A stretch of 32,184 bases of DNA. Source: JBBQVS01 sp964657325. GTDB taxonomy: Bacteria; Chloroflexota; Ktedonobacteria; Ktedonobacterales; Ktedonobacteraceae. The stretch lies in assembly GCA_964657325.1 (NCBI GenBank), contig CAZZVE010000036.1, forward strand, positions 1-32,184, written 5' to 3'. Shown here piece by piece: positions 23,492 through 30,680 of the stretch. Each line of letters starts with the position of its first letter. The stretch's first letter is position 1. The position numbers and the translations under genes were made by a program. The notes under the pieces are model-generated. The model saw nothing but the letters and a program-made list of their open reading frames with translations, was not told the origin of the DNA and did not search any database.

Positions 23492-23498
23492 GAATTTT

Positions 23499-23566
23499 AG
23501 GCTGTCTGGTGCATATACCGTAAAAAATGATGTTTCATTTTTTACGGTATATGCACCAGACAGCCT
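23499..23566. repeat. Perfect 32-bp hairpin before the Rieske gene
   Basis: Arms 23499-23530 (AGGCTGTCTGGTGCATATAC...) and 23535-23566 are exact complements around TGTT. It begins 7 bases after the SDR stop codon and ends shortly before AGAGGA of the Rieske gene. A short T-run follows (CCTTTTAAT), so partial termination here is conceivable. The sequence is unique in the window. Confidence 0.92.
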
Positions 23567-23586
23567 TTTAATAAAAAGAGGAACAC

Positions 23587-23907
23587 ATGGCAGGTTTTAT
23601 TAAGGTCGCGGAGACCAGCGAGGTTGAGGAAGGCGAACTGACCGCTATTGAGGTCGAGGGTGAGCCAATTTGTCTTACAAAGTATGAGGGGACTGTCTAT
23701 GCCTTTACCGATAATTGTACACATATTAGTGGTCCACTCAACGAAGGTGAGTTAAACGGCTATGTACTCGAATGTCCGTGGCACTTTGCCGAGTTCGATA
23801 TACGAACAGGTAAAGTTCTACGCGGTCCCGCACGACAAGACTTATACACGTACGCAGTGAAAATAGAGCACGACGCGATCTATATTGATTTGCCAGACGA
23901 GATATAA
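23587..23907 (+). CDS. Rieske [2Fe-2S] ferredoxin
   Basis: A 106-residue soluble Rieske protein of the ferredoxin type found in non-heme oxygenase and nitrite-reductase small-subunit families. The two cluster motifs are Cys44-Thr-His46 and Cys63-Pro-Trp-His66, followed by FDIRTGKVLRGPA. No signal or membrane anchor is present, so it is cytoplasmic. The ATG at 23587 is preceded by AGAGGA. As the last gene of the suf operon it may be an electron donor for cluster assembly, or a client protein. Similar genes are commonly attached to actinobacterial and Chloroflexota suf clusters, to my knowledge. Confidence 0.93.
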   Translation: MAGFIKVAETSEVEEGELTAIEVEGEPICLTKYEGTVYAFTDNCTHISGPLNEGELNGYVLECPWHFAEFDIRTGKVLRGPARQDLYTYAVKIEHDAIYIDLPDEI

Positions 23908-23912
23908 ACCTC

Positions 23913-23941
23913 TTGACGTTTGTTTTACTCTTCTCTACAAT
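23913..23941 (+). promoter_or_regulatory. Sigma-70-like promoter upstream of the YdjM-like gene
   Basis: TTGACG (23913-23918), a 17-base spacer and TACAAT (23936-23941), starting 5 bases after the Rieske stop codon and 38 bases before the next start. It marks the end of the suf unit and the beginning of a new one. Confidence 0.7.
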
Positions 23942-23978
23942 ACCCTCACTCAGATAACAGGTAGGAAGGTTGTTTTGT

Positions 23979-24578
23979 ATGGAAGGTAGGTCTCATCTCC
24001 TGGTCGGTTTGACGGCGGGAATTGTGCTTGATAGCTTTGTACATTTGACAGGGGACCCATTAACGGCAGCAAAGGCGGTACCTTTAATACTTATCATCAA
24101 GAAGATGGTCTATTATTTTTCGGTGGGCTTTGGTGCGTTGTTGCCGGATATTGATAATGCACGTAGTACACTGGGACATAAACTCGGCTGGGTGAGTAAA
24201 GAAATTCAACATATCGCGGGACATCGTACTCTATTTCATAGTTTATTGGGACTGCTGTTAGGCTCACTGCTCGCACTCGGTCTGGAGCAGCTTGTGTTTT
24301 TACTATTGAGTCTACACGGACTTGCATTGCCTGCGCAGTTTGTGCGTGGCTCCCACCTCGTCTTTTATGGCGTCCTCTTTGGCTGTATAATGCATATTGC
24401 CGCCGATGCACTCACACTTGGTGGTGTGCCTCTCTTCTGGCCCAACAGAAAGCGTTTTGGGTTTCCACCTAATCCACACTTCCGCTTTCGTACGGGAACA
24501 TGGCCTGAGTTTGTGATTGTATGGTCGTTTATGCTGCTCGTCGGCATCGGCATCGTGCAGTCTATCATTGTGATATAA
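23979..24578 (+). CDS. YdjM-like membrane-bound metal-dependent hydrolase
   Basis: A 199-residue inner-membrane protein. The N-terminal SHLLVGL, the metal-ligand-like LLPDIDNARSTLG (about residues 48-60) and GHRTLFHSLLG (about 79-89) are the core motifs of the YdjM (LexA-binding, membrane-bound hydrolase, DUF457) family. Four or so hydrophobic segments surround them, and the cytoplasmic-looking WPNRKRFGFPPNPHFRFRTGTWPE near the end is usual. The ATG at 23979 follows TAGGAAGG. The next gene starts 8 bases downstream and is probably co-transcribed. The physiological substrate is not known for the family. Confidence 0.88.
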   Translation: MEGRSHLLVGLTAGIVLDSFVHLTGDPLTAAKAVPLILIIKKMVYYFSVGFGALLPDIDNARSTLGHKLGWVSKEIQHIAGHRTLFHSLLGLLLGSLLALGLEQLVFLLLSLHGLALPAQFVRGSHLVFYGVLFGCIMHIAADALTLGGVPLFWPNRKRFGFPPNPHFRFRTGTWPEFVIVWSFMLLVGIGIVQSIIVI

Positions 24579-24586
24579 ATAACACT

Positions 24587-26377
24587 ATGCATACATTCGA
24601 CATTCGCACACAAGAGACACAGCAACGTATCGCGCTCATCACAACATGGGTCCTCATCTTAGGATACATTGTATGGATGAGTTATGAAACTGTGTTGCGG
24701 TACAATACATTCAAGGCAACAGCGTTTGACCTGGGCAATATGGATCAAGTATTGTGGAACACGCTTCATGGACGTCCTTTTCAGTTTACGAATCAGGGCA
24801 GCGATTTTTATGGACCCCCAACACGCCTTGCCATTCACGTGGAACCAATTATTCTGCCACTCTCACTACTGTATCTCTTTCACGCGGATGCCCGTTTGTT
24901 GTTGGTCTTTCAGACGCTGATGATTGCGTCTGGCGGCTGGCCCCTCTATGTGCTGACGCGCAAGTATATACCAACATTGCCACTGCTCGCCCCAGTCATG
25001 GTACTAGCGTACTATCTTATGCCCTCATTATTGAGCGTTAACCTCTTTGATTTTCATCCTGTGAGTCTTGCCACGCCACTTTTGCTCTATGCTATACTCG
25101 CGCTTGAATACAAACGCTATGGCTGGTTTCTACTCATGTGTGTGCTCGCGGCATCATGTAAAGAGGATGTTCCATTTGCCGTTGCATTACTTGGGATATT
25201 GGTAATCTGGAAGTACAAGCAACCGCGACTCGGTGTGCTCCTGCTCGCGAGTGGTATTGTGTGGGGTCTTGTTGCGTTTCTCGTTGTCATTCCGCACTTC
25301 TATTCAGGAGCTGTACATAGTAACTATTGGTATCGCTATGAGTCGTTAGGTAGCTCGCCAGGAGCCGCGATTGTCAATATCTTATTGCATCCATGGCTGC
25401 TCTTTGCGACATTTCTGACACTTGACCGTTTCTACTATATCGCTGGTCTCTTGCGTAGCACGGGGTTTTTCGCGTTACTTGCACCAGAATGGCTTCTACC
25501 TGCGTTGCCTGCATTAGCAATCAATTTATTTAGCGATTATCCGCTCTACTACAGTGGGGTGTATCACTACAACGCGGTGATCATTCCCTTTATTATGCTG
25601 GCATCTATTTGTGGGCTGGGCCGTTTCTTGCTTGCTTGGAGCAGTTGGCGAGATGAAAGCGAACGTGCATTACAAAGTGATGATGCTTCGGTACGGGTCA
25701 AAGAAACAGCACTTTCACGCTGGCTCACGCGTGAACTGCCCTTCCCACAACAACGTGTTCTTCTAATCGAAGCAACAAAGCAAAGAGCGTGTTGTGCGTA
25801 TACAGCGTTTCTCACATTCGTGCGTCCCGTTCTGGCACGCCCTGCTTTTGCACACTCATTAGTACGTGCACAACAAGTGCGACCAGTGCTACGAGACACG
25901 TATGTGAACCAGAAGCAGAAGCTTCACGAGCACATGGCACCATTAGCAAAAAGTGCTTCGTTTGAACGTATGCAGAGGTGGACGAGTGCCTGGATTGTCG
26001 CACTGGTTGCCCTGAATTTGGTTATTCTGACACCACAACTGAATGTCTTTTGGGCGGACCATACACCAGGCGCACGCGAACAACATGTTAATCAATTGTT
26101 GGCAATGATTCCTTCTAACGCTTCAGTATCAGCAAGCGAGAGCCTTAATCCACATCTGAGTGAGCGTTTATATATCACGGTGTTTCCTGAAATTACCTTT
26201 TCTACATCGAAAAACATCAACAACAAGGTGCAGTATATCATCGTAGATGTACAAAGTATCTTTCCAGAAGATCGTGTTGGCGTATCGAACTTGTTGAACC
26301 AACTTGTCAACTCAAAGCAATACCGTGTGTTGCGTGAAGCCGAGGGCGTGAAACTTTTGGTACGCAACAATACGTAG
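24587..26377 (+). CDS. DUF2079 polytopic membrane protein
   Basis: A 596-residue membrane protein. The N-terminal region TAFDLGNMDQVLWNTLHGRPF and the following HVEPIILPLSLLYLF match the DUF2079 pattern (FDLGxxDQxxWxxxHG, HxxPxLxLLxPxY), which resembles GT-C glycosyltransferase architecture. About ten hydrophobic segments occupy residues 15-360. A basic soluble stretch of about 100 residues (about 365-465) is inserted before another helix, and a soluble C-terminal domain containing SNASVSASESLNPHLSER follows. The ATG at 24587 lies 8 bases after the YdjM-like gene with no strong ribosome binding site, so coupling is likely. The function is unknown; a sugar-transfer or surface role is inference. 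Confidence 0.85.
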   Translation: MHTFDIRTQETQQRIALITTWVLILGYIVWMSYETVLRYNTFKATAFDLGNMDQVLWNTLHGRPFQFTNQGSDFYGPPTRLAIHVEPIILPLSLLYLFHADARLLLVFQTLMIASGGWPLYVLTRKYIPTLPLLAPVMVLAYYLMPSLLSVNLFDFHPVSLATPLLLYAILALEYKRYGWFLLMCVLAASCKEDVPFAVALLGILVIWKYKQPRLGVLLLASGIVWGLVAFLVVIPHFYSGAVHSNYWYRYESLGSSPGAAIVNILLHPWLLFATFLTLDRFYYIAGLLRSTGFFALLAPEWLLPALPALAINLFSDYPLYYSGVYHYNAVIIPFIMLASICGLGRFLLAWSSWRDESERALQSDDASVRVKETALSRWLTRELPFPQQRVLLIEATKQRACCAYTAFLTFVRPVLARPAFAHSLVRAQQVRPVLRDTYVNQKQKLHEHMAPLAKSASFERMQRWTSAWIVALVALNLVILTPQLNVFWADHTPGAREQHVNQLLAMIPSNASVSASESLNPHLSERLYITVFPEITFSTSKNINNKVQYIIVDVQSIFPEDRVGVSNLLNQLVNSKQYRVLREAEGVKLLVRNNT

Positions 26378-26398
26378 CAGAATATACATGGTACATGG

Positions 26399-26404
26399 TA
26401 TAAT
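26399..26404 (+). promoter_or_regulatory. Possible extended -10 promoter of the YggT-family gene
   Basis: TGG directly precedes TATAAT (26399-26404), i.e. an extended -10 element. No good -35 box is visible. It lies about 72 bases before the start at 26476. Confidence 0.35.
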
Positions 26405-26475
26405 TCATTCATTATCTGTATTTGTTGGCTCCCTCATATATGTAGGAACGAGCCAGCAGAATGAAGGGAAGCAGG

Positions 26476-26934
26476 ATGCCTAATAGTTCATTTCCAGATG
26501 ATACCACGAGTGTGCAGCCTCGGCAGATGGAGGACCTCCAGCCAAAGCCAGCACCACAAACACCGCCACCGTCTGCGGTAGACGCGATACCAGAGGAAGA
26601 GGCGGCGGTCCGTCAGGAAGAGGCCCGTACTGTTCGGTACGCCATTGGCAAGCTCAACGATTTTATCCAATGGTTTGTGACTGTATTAGAAGTATTGCTG
26701 GCGATACGCTTCCTGCTCAAGCTAATTGGGGCCGACCCGAACAATTTGTTCGCGGGTTTCACCTACGCACTTACGACTATCGTACTTGTGCCATTCGAGT
26801 CCATTGTTCACACACCGTCGGACCGCTTCGAGTGGTCAACGTTGATCGCAATGGCAATTTACTGGTTGCTCTTCTGGGCCGTGCGTCGTTTCCTACGCAT
26901 TCTTATCAGTAGTCCTGAAGAAGTCCCAAGTTAA
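26476..26934 (+). CDS. YggT-family membrane protein
   Basis: A 152-residue protein from the ATG at 26476, which has GGGAAG five to eight bases upstream; ATG 26461 is the alternative. The first about 50 residues are soluble, rich in Pro, Gln and Glu. Then follow a helix with LEVLLAIRFLLKLIGADPNNLFAGFTYALTTIVLVPFESI, which has the family's RFLLxLxGAxPxNxFxxxxY pattern, and a final helix WSTLIAMAIYWLLFWAVRR. YggT proteins are linked to cell division, osmotic tolerance or complex assembly in different organisms, so no single role can be given. Confidence 0.85.
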   Translation: MPNSSFPDDTTSVQPRQMEDLQPKPAPQTPPPSAVDAIPEEEAAVRQEEARTVRYAIGKLNDFIQWFVTVLEVLLAIRFLLKLIGADPNNLFAGFTYALTTIVLVPFESIVHTPSDRFEWSTLIAMAIYWLLFWAVRRFLRILISSPEEVPS

Positions 26935-26957
26935 GAATAGTAGAGACACAGAAAAAG

Positions 26958-27012
26958 AGGATAGACAGGCAGGGCATGTGATAATTCATCACATGCCCTG
27001 CCTGTCTATCCT
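26958..27012. terminator. Perfect 25-bp hairpin between convergent genes
   Basis: Arms 26958-26982 (AGGATAGACAGGCAGGGCAT...) and 26988-27012 are exact complements around AATTC. It lies 23 bases after the YggT-family gene (plus) and 25 bases after the end of the small peptide gene (minus). A bidirectional terminator role is likely from position; there is no clear T-run. Confidence 0.6.
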
Positions 27013-27037
27013 TATATGAGCATAGAAAGCAAAGGCA

Positions 27038-27145
27038 CTACTTACGTCTGAGTAGCACAATGATAATGATAATGATGACGATGACGACGAGATAGGGAAT
27101 TTGGATGCTCATAGTTAAAATGTTGTTTGTCACATCAAGACTCAT
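27038..27145 (-). CDS. 35-residue single-helix membrane peptide
   Basis: A small reading frame encoding MSLDVTNNILT, then MSIQIPYL, an unbroken run of Val and Ile of about 12 residues, LL and a basic end RRK. This is one transmembrane helix with a positive cytoplasmic tail. The ATG at 27145 has AGAGG about nine bases upstream; the in-frame ATG at 27112 would give 24 residues. The helix is encoded by a near-repetitive ATGATAATGATAATGATGACG-type stretch (plus strand), so low complexity could mimic coding. The clean start, ribosome binding site and charged end favour a real small protein of unknown function. The gap 27146-27335 beyond it shows no other gene. Confidence 0.5.
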   Translation of the reverse strand: MSLDVTNNILTMSIQIPYLVVIVIIIIIIVLLRRK

Positions 27146-27335
27146 AGTATATATCCTCTTTCATAAAGAATTACGCCTCAGGTCACGTTTTACCCATCAA
27201 TCCTCTACCGAAGTACTTCATATTTATAAAACGAATGGAAGAGCGTTTAAGTTTTGGGAAAAGAGGAATTTTACACGAATATACGGAAAAATAGGAATGT
27301 ACAGTAGTGTGGACATAAGGATTACGAGTTATAGC

Positions 27336-27407
27336 GTCGGTGGAGGGGATCGAACCCACGGCCTAGGCTTTAGGAGAGCCTCGCTCTATCCACTGAGCTA
27401 CACCGAC
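27336..27407 (-). tRNA. tRNA-Arg (anticodon CCT)
   Basis: Read on the minus strand, GTCGGTG pairs with CACCGAC as the acceptor stem. GCTC...GAGC forms the D stem, and AGGCT/AGCCT the anticodon stem around CTCCTAA, giving anticodon CCT that reads AGG. The TTCGATC loop follows. The T stem GTGGG/CCCTC contains one T-T mismatch. The 3' CCA is not encoded. It is 72 bases long and stands alone. Confidence 0.93.
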
Positions 27408-27697
27408 ATATCATTTTCAATTCTACCATATCAAGTCAATATTTGGTAAATTAACTGAAGAGTGGATGTATTTTGCACTGAAGGGTACTTGATGATTCAT
27501 TGCTTGGAAAAGCCACTTCGCATCTGGTGTGACTGGTGTTGGAAGTTGTAAATAACTGACTTTGGGCTGATCGAGGATTCGGGTGTAGAGAAGACAATAC
27601 TACCTCATACCCTTTTGATGCGCCGCCGATCCCCGCCAGTCTCTCGCCATCCACAAATAAAGCGTCTGAGGGCCTCACCGTGAAGCCCGGCTGGTAC

Positions 27698-27760
27698 ATA
27701 GGCTCAACGTTCGGACAAAAGGTCCTCAGCCCAGTGTTTGTGTCCGAACAGTGAGCCTAT
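27698..27760. repeat. Imperfect inverted repeat upstream of the TetR gene
   Basis: ATAGGCTCAACGTTCGGACA pairs imperfectly with TGTCCGAACAGTGAGCCTAT around a loop of about 23 bases. It ends 8 bases before the tetR -35 box and could be a regulatory site or an element end. The preceding stretch 27408-27697 contains no gene that I can support. Confidence 0.7.
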
Positions 27761-27767
27761 TTACGAA

Positions 27768-27796
27768 TTGACAAATATAATAAAAAATGTCATAAT
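27768..27796 (+). promoter_or_regulatory. Promoter of the TetR gene, probably leaderless, with operator-like palindrome
   Basis: TTGACA (27768-27773), a 17-base spacer and CATAAT (27791-27796). The ATG at 27803 lies 6 bases after the -10 box, so transcription should start at or next to the start codon. TGACA...TGTCA (27769-27792) forms an inverted repeat across the promoter that suits autorepression by the TetR protein. Confidence 0.65.
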
Positions 27797-27802
27797 GTCT
27801 CT

Positions 27803-28405
27803 ATGTCAATACGAACAAAAAAAATGAACGATGCAACAGCACGCCGTGCGAGCATTGTACAAGCAGCCCGCTGGTGCTTCCTCCACTTCGGCTATGGGAA
27901 AACTTCGCTCGAAGATATCGCCAGACGAGCGAATATCACGCGCACGCTCCTGTATCGCACGTTCGAGAATAAGGAAGCGATCTATCTTGGGGTCTTCGAG
28001 GACTGGTTTGAGACTCGTTATCCGGCAGCCACGCAGACTGCAACCGGTCCAGGAAGCAAGGCCGAGCGCCTGTCCAAACTCTGTGAGGTGATGCTGTTGG
28101 AACCGTGGGCTGAAATCGAGGGAGCACCAATGGCGCATGAATTCCACGACGTGTGCGCACGCCTTGAGCCTGAGATGGAGGTTCGCTACCAGCAAGTCAT
28201 GCTCCAAAACGTGGAGACGATCTTGGAGAGCAAGGAGTTGGCCGAAGTGTTCTTGCTCGCTCTCGATGGCCTCCAAGCAGGTATGCCGATGGCGGCAGTG
28301 CTTCGACGCCGCATCGCAGTGCTCATTGATCGTTTTGTGCAGCCCATCGGGCTGGCTTCTGGTGAGGCTGGATCGATCTTGAGTACTACTACTGAGCAGT
28401 CATGA
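27803..28405 (+). CDS. TetR/AcrR-family transcriptional regulator
   Basis: A 200-residue regulator. The N-terminal HTH spans about residues 15-60: ASIVQAARWCFLHFGYGKTSLEDIARRANITRTLLYRTFENKEAIYLGVF is typical of the family, with the recognition helix at ITRTLLYRTF. The C-terminal ligand domain is all-helical, and its ligand is not deducible. The ATG at 27803 has no Shine-Dalgarno sequence and lies directly at the predicted transcription start. The stop overlaps the next start (ATGA). The neighbours are remnants of a hydrolase and an SDR plus a SnoaL-like gene, so it probably once controlled a small detoxification or catabolic cassette. Confidence 0.93.
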   Translation: MSIRTKKMNDATARRASIVQAARWCFLHFGYGKTSLEDIARRANITRTLLYRTFENKEAIYLGVFEDWFETRYPAATQTATGPGSKAERLSKLCEVMLLEPWAEIEGAPMAHEFHDVCARLEPEMEVRYQQVMLQNVETILESKELAEVFLLALDGLQAGMPMAAVLRRRIAVLIDRFVQPIGLASGEAGSILSTTTEQS

Positions 28406-28590
28406 GAGCAGCAACCCCTGATGGTGTCAAGGAGTTGTATGGTCTCGTGAAAAGTCAGAAAGACATTGTATGGACGGAGGGCGAACAAACCGACTTTTAC
28501 GATCTTGCGCCGCAAGTAACGAGAGCAGTGCAAGTTGTTATCAAACATTTTGACAGCACTCTGCAAGAGAATAAACCGGAAGGATACTAG
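28402..28590 (+). pseudogene. C-terminal fragment of an alpha/beta hydrolase
   Basis: A 62-residue frame beginning in the overlap ATGA with the TetR gene. The sequence TPDGVKELYGLVKSQKDIVW followed by TEGEQTDFYDLAPQVTRAVQVVIKHFDSTL matches the end of YcjY-like alpha/beta hydrolases, where the 'xxTDFYDxxxxVxxAVxxxxxHF' segment lies close to the catalytic His region. The nucleophile elbow (GxSxG) and the catalytic Asp part are absent because the protein is too short. It therefore looks like a 3' remnant after a deletion joined it to the regulator gene. It may still be translated by coupling, but activity is not expected. Confidence 0.65.
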
Positions 28591-28593
28591 AGA

Positions 28594-29037
28594 ATGAAGA
28601 CCGAACAAGAATTCATCACTCAGCAACAGATTATCTCGACAACTATTGCTATGGCAGTCTTGACTGATCGCCAGGAATGGGATGCATTGCCAGCAATATT
28701 TACTGATGAAGTCACGGCGGACTACACTGCTTTAATGGGAGGCGAACCATTTACTGCGATACGAGCAACTGACCTTGTTGCTGGTTGGAAAGAGGGGCTG
28801 AGTGCATTTACTGCAACACAGCATCTCGTCACGAATCACGAAGTCGTGATTGCCGGAGATACTGCAGACGTACGAGCCTACTTTCAAGCAACCCACTGCA
28901 AGCCCGACCATACGTTATGGGTGGTGGGGGGACGCTATCAGTATTCCTTCCAGAAAGTTGCTGACGAGTGGCGCATATCCGCTATCACATTGATCCCGAT
29001 ATGGGTACGCGACGAGAGGAATACGTATGGCAAGTAG
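28594..29037 (+). CDS. SnoaL-like / NTF2-fold protein
   Basis: A 147-residue protein of the SnoaL-like NTF2 superfamily, small alpha+beta barrels that act as isomerases, cyclases, dehydratases or binding proteins. The pattern is a helical start with VLTDRQEWDALPAIFTDEVTADYTALMGGEPFT, strands HLVTNHEVVIAGDTADVRAYFQATH, and WVVGGRYQYSFQKVADEWRISAITLIPIW. The ATG at 28594 follows GGAAGGATACTAGAGA only 3 bases after the hydrolase fragment's stop codon. The frame is complete. The next fragment overlaps its end by 11 bases. The substrate is unknown. Confidence 0.85.
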   Translation: MKTEQEFITQQQIISTTIAMAVLTDRQEWDALPAIFTDEVTADYTALMGGEPFTAIRATDLVAGWKEGLSAFTATQHLVTNHEVVIAGDTADVRAYFQATHCKPDHTLWVVGGRYQYSFQKVADEWRISAITLIPIWVRDERNTYGK

Positions 29038-29089
29038 AATTGCACTTGTAACAGGTGCCAATCCTGGAAAACGTCTTCAACGTCTTTAG
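29027..29089 (+). pseudogene. N-terminal fragment of an SDR
   Basis: A frame of 20 residues starting MASRIALVTGANPG, the typical first strand and cofactor-loop start (VTGANxG) of short-chain dehydrogenases, then breaking off into KRLQRL and a stop. It overlaps the end of the SnoaL-like gene by 11 bases, as a normal downstream operon gene would. The rest of the SDR is missing, so this is a truncated remnant. Confidence 0.6.
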
Positions 29090-29138
29090 ACTAGTCCTAC
29101 CAAGCGAGTGCGATTGGATACATAACCCCTCAGTGCGA

Positions 29139-29144
29139 TATAAT
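29139..29144 (+). promoter_or_regulatory. -10 element upstream of gcvPA
   Basis: TATAAT at 29139-29144 with a weak TTGGAT 19 bases upstream. The leader of about 145 bases contains AATTCTGTTAGAATT (a short hairpin near 29174-29188). I could not recognise the conserved core of a glycine riboswitch in it. Confidence 0.45.
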
Positions 29145-29294
29145 AAAGGGGACTACTAGCAAGATAGGGAGCGTAATTCTGTTAGAATTATGCTTCTTTG
29201 TATTGTCGTAGCGGTTCCCCTTGCACATCCACAGAGAAACAACACGATGAATAGGGGTATGCTAGACAACTGTACCCAAGCAAAGGGAAACACT

Positions 29295-30680
29295 ATGCAT
29301 TATGTACCAAATACGCCCGAAGAGCAGCAGGCAATGCTGGAGCGGCTTGGCCTCTCTCGTATGGAAGATCTGCTGACGACGGTGCCGGAACATGTACGTC
29401 TGGATCATCCGCTCGACCTGCCACAAGCACTCACCGAACCAGATTTGAAACGTCTCATGACACGTATGGCTGCAAAAAATTTAAACGCCGATACTAGTCT
29501 TTCATTTCTTGGCGCAGGCACCTACGATCACACTATTCCTAGCGTCGTGCCGCACCTGCAACGTCGCTCGGAGTTCGTCACCTCGTACACACCCTATCAG
29601 GCAGAGGTGAGTCAAGGTATGTTACAGGCCATTTACGAATTTCAGACAATGGTGTGTCAGATCACCGGACTCGACATCGCCAATGCCTCGCTCTATGATG
29701 GCTCTACAGCGTTGGTTGAGGCAGTCCTGATGGCTCTTGGCCCTGGTGGTCGTGGCGAGGTGGTCATATCTGAAGGCGTCGATCCACAATATCGACGCGT
29801 ACTACATACCTACGCCTTTTCACGTGGCTTCTCGATTAAAGAAGTTCCGACCAGCAACGGCGTGACGCCTGCTGAAGCCCTCGATGCAGCTGTAACTCCT
29901 ACAACGGCTGCCGTAATTATTCAGCAACCAAACTTCTTCGGCTGTGTTGAGGATGTACGTGCTATTGAACGTATCGCGCACAAAGGAAAAGCTTTGTTTG
30001 TAACGACCATAACTGAGCCTGCCTCGCTGGGCATCCTCGCAGCTCCTGGGGAATATAATGCAGATATCGCGGTTGGCGAACTTATGAGCTTCGGCAACAC
30101 AATGAGCTATGGTGCACCCGCGCTTGGCTTTATGGCTGCGAAACACAAGTTTATGCGCCTCTTGCCAGGACGTCTTGTTGGGCAAACCATTGAAGAGGGC
30201 GAGAAGAAACAAACAGGCTATGTGCTAACTCTACAGACACGCGAGCAGCATATTCGGCGTGAACGCGCTACCTCCAACATCTGTACCAATCAATCTCTAC
30301 TCGCTGTTGGTGCGACCATCTATCTAGCTGCGTTAGGTAAACAGGGCTTCCGTGAACTTGGCGAATTGTGTCTGCAAAAAGCACACTACGCATTTCGTCA
30401 GATTACAGCGTTGCCTGGTTTTGAAGCAGCCTTTAGTGGTCCATTTTATGATGAGTTCGTGATTAAGCTACCTGTTACAAGCGCGCAGCTACAACAGCAT
30501 TTTGAACAGTCTGACATCATTGGTGGCTATCCGTTGGGTAAGAGCTATCCTGGCATGGACAATTTCATGCTCTTCTGCGTCACAGATACTCGTACAAAAG
30601 AAGACATTGACACACTGGTAGCAACATTAAAAGAAGTTGCGCTATCTCCAGTGAAGGAAGTTGCAGAGGTGAAGGCATGA
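29295..30680 (+). CDS. gcvPA: Glycine dehydrogenase (decarboxylating) subunit 1
   Basis: The N-terminal half of the split P-protein of the glycine cleavage system. It pairs with GcvPB to decarboxylate glycine and pass the aminomethyl group to the H-protein lipoate. It has 461 residues. Recognisable stretches include YVPNTPEEQQAMLERLG at the N-terminus, FLGAGTYDHTIPSVVPHLQ (about residues 71-89), FVTSYTPYQAEVSQGMLQAIYEFQTM, and ANASLYDGSTALVEA. This subunit lacks the PLP lysine. The ATG at 29295 has AAAGGGAAA upstream; the frame is open to 29190 but that part is not family-like. It overlaps gcvPB by ATGA. Confidence 0.97.
   Translation: MHYVPNTPEEQQAMLERLGLSRMEDLLTTVPEHVRLDHPLDLPQALTEPDLKRLMTRMAAKNLNADTSLSFLGAGTYDHTIPSVVPHLQRRSEFVTSYTPYQAEVSQGMLQAIYEFQTMVCQITGLDIANASLYDGSTALVEAVLMALGPGGRGEVVISEGVDPQYRRVLHTYAFSRGFSIKEVPTSNGVTPAEALDAAVTPTTAAVIIQQPNFFGCVEDVRAIERIAHKGKALFVTTITEPASLGILAAPGEYNADIAVGELMSFGNTMSYGAPALGFMAAKHKFMRLLPGRLVGQTIEEGEKKQTGYVLTLQTREQHIRRERATSNICTNQSLLAVGATIYLAALGKQGFRELGELCLQKAHYAFRQITALPGFEAAFSGPFYDEFVIKLPVTSAQLQQHFEQSDIIGGYPLGKSYPGMDNFMLFCVTDTRTKEDIDTLVATLKEVALSPVKEVAEVKA

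Noticed and set aside
27451..27699. 82-codon minus-strand frame upstream of tetR
   Set aside because: Low-complexity Ser/Thr-rich product, no convincing start signal and an end within the intergenic repeat region; not recognisable as a protein family.
29090..29294. Possible glycine riboswitch before gcvPA
   Set aside because: The position is right, but the leader lacks the conserved purine-rich core and paired stems that I would expect; a covariance-model search would settle it.
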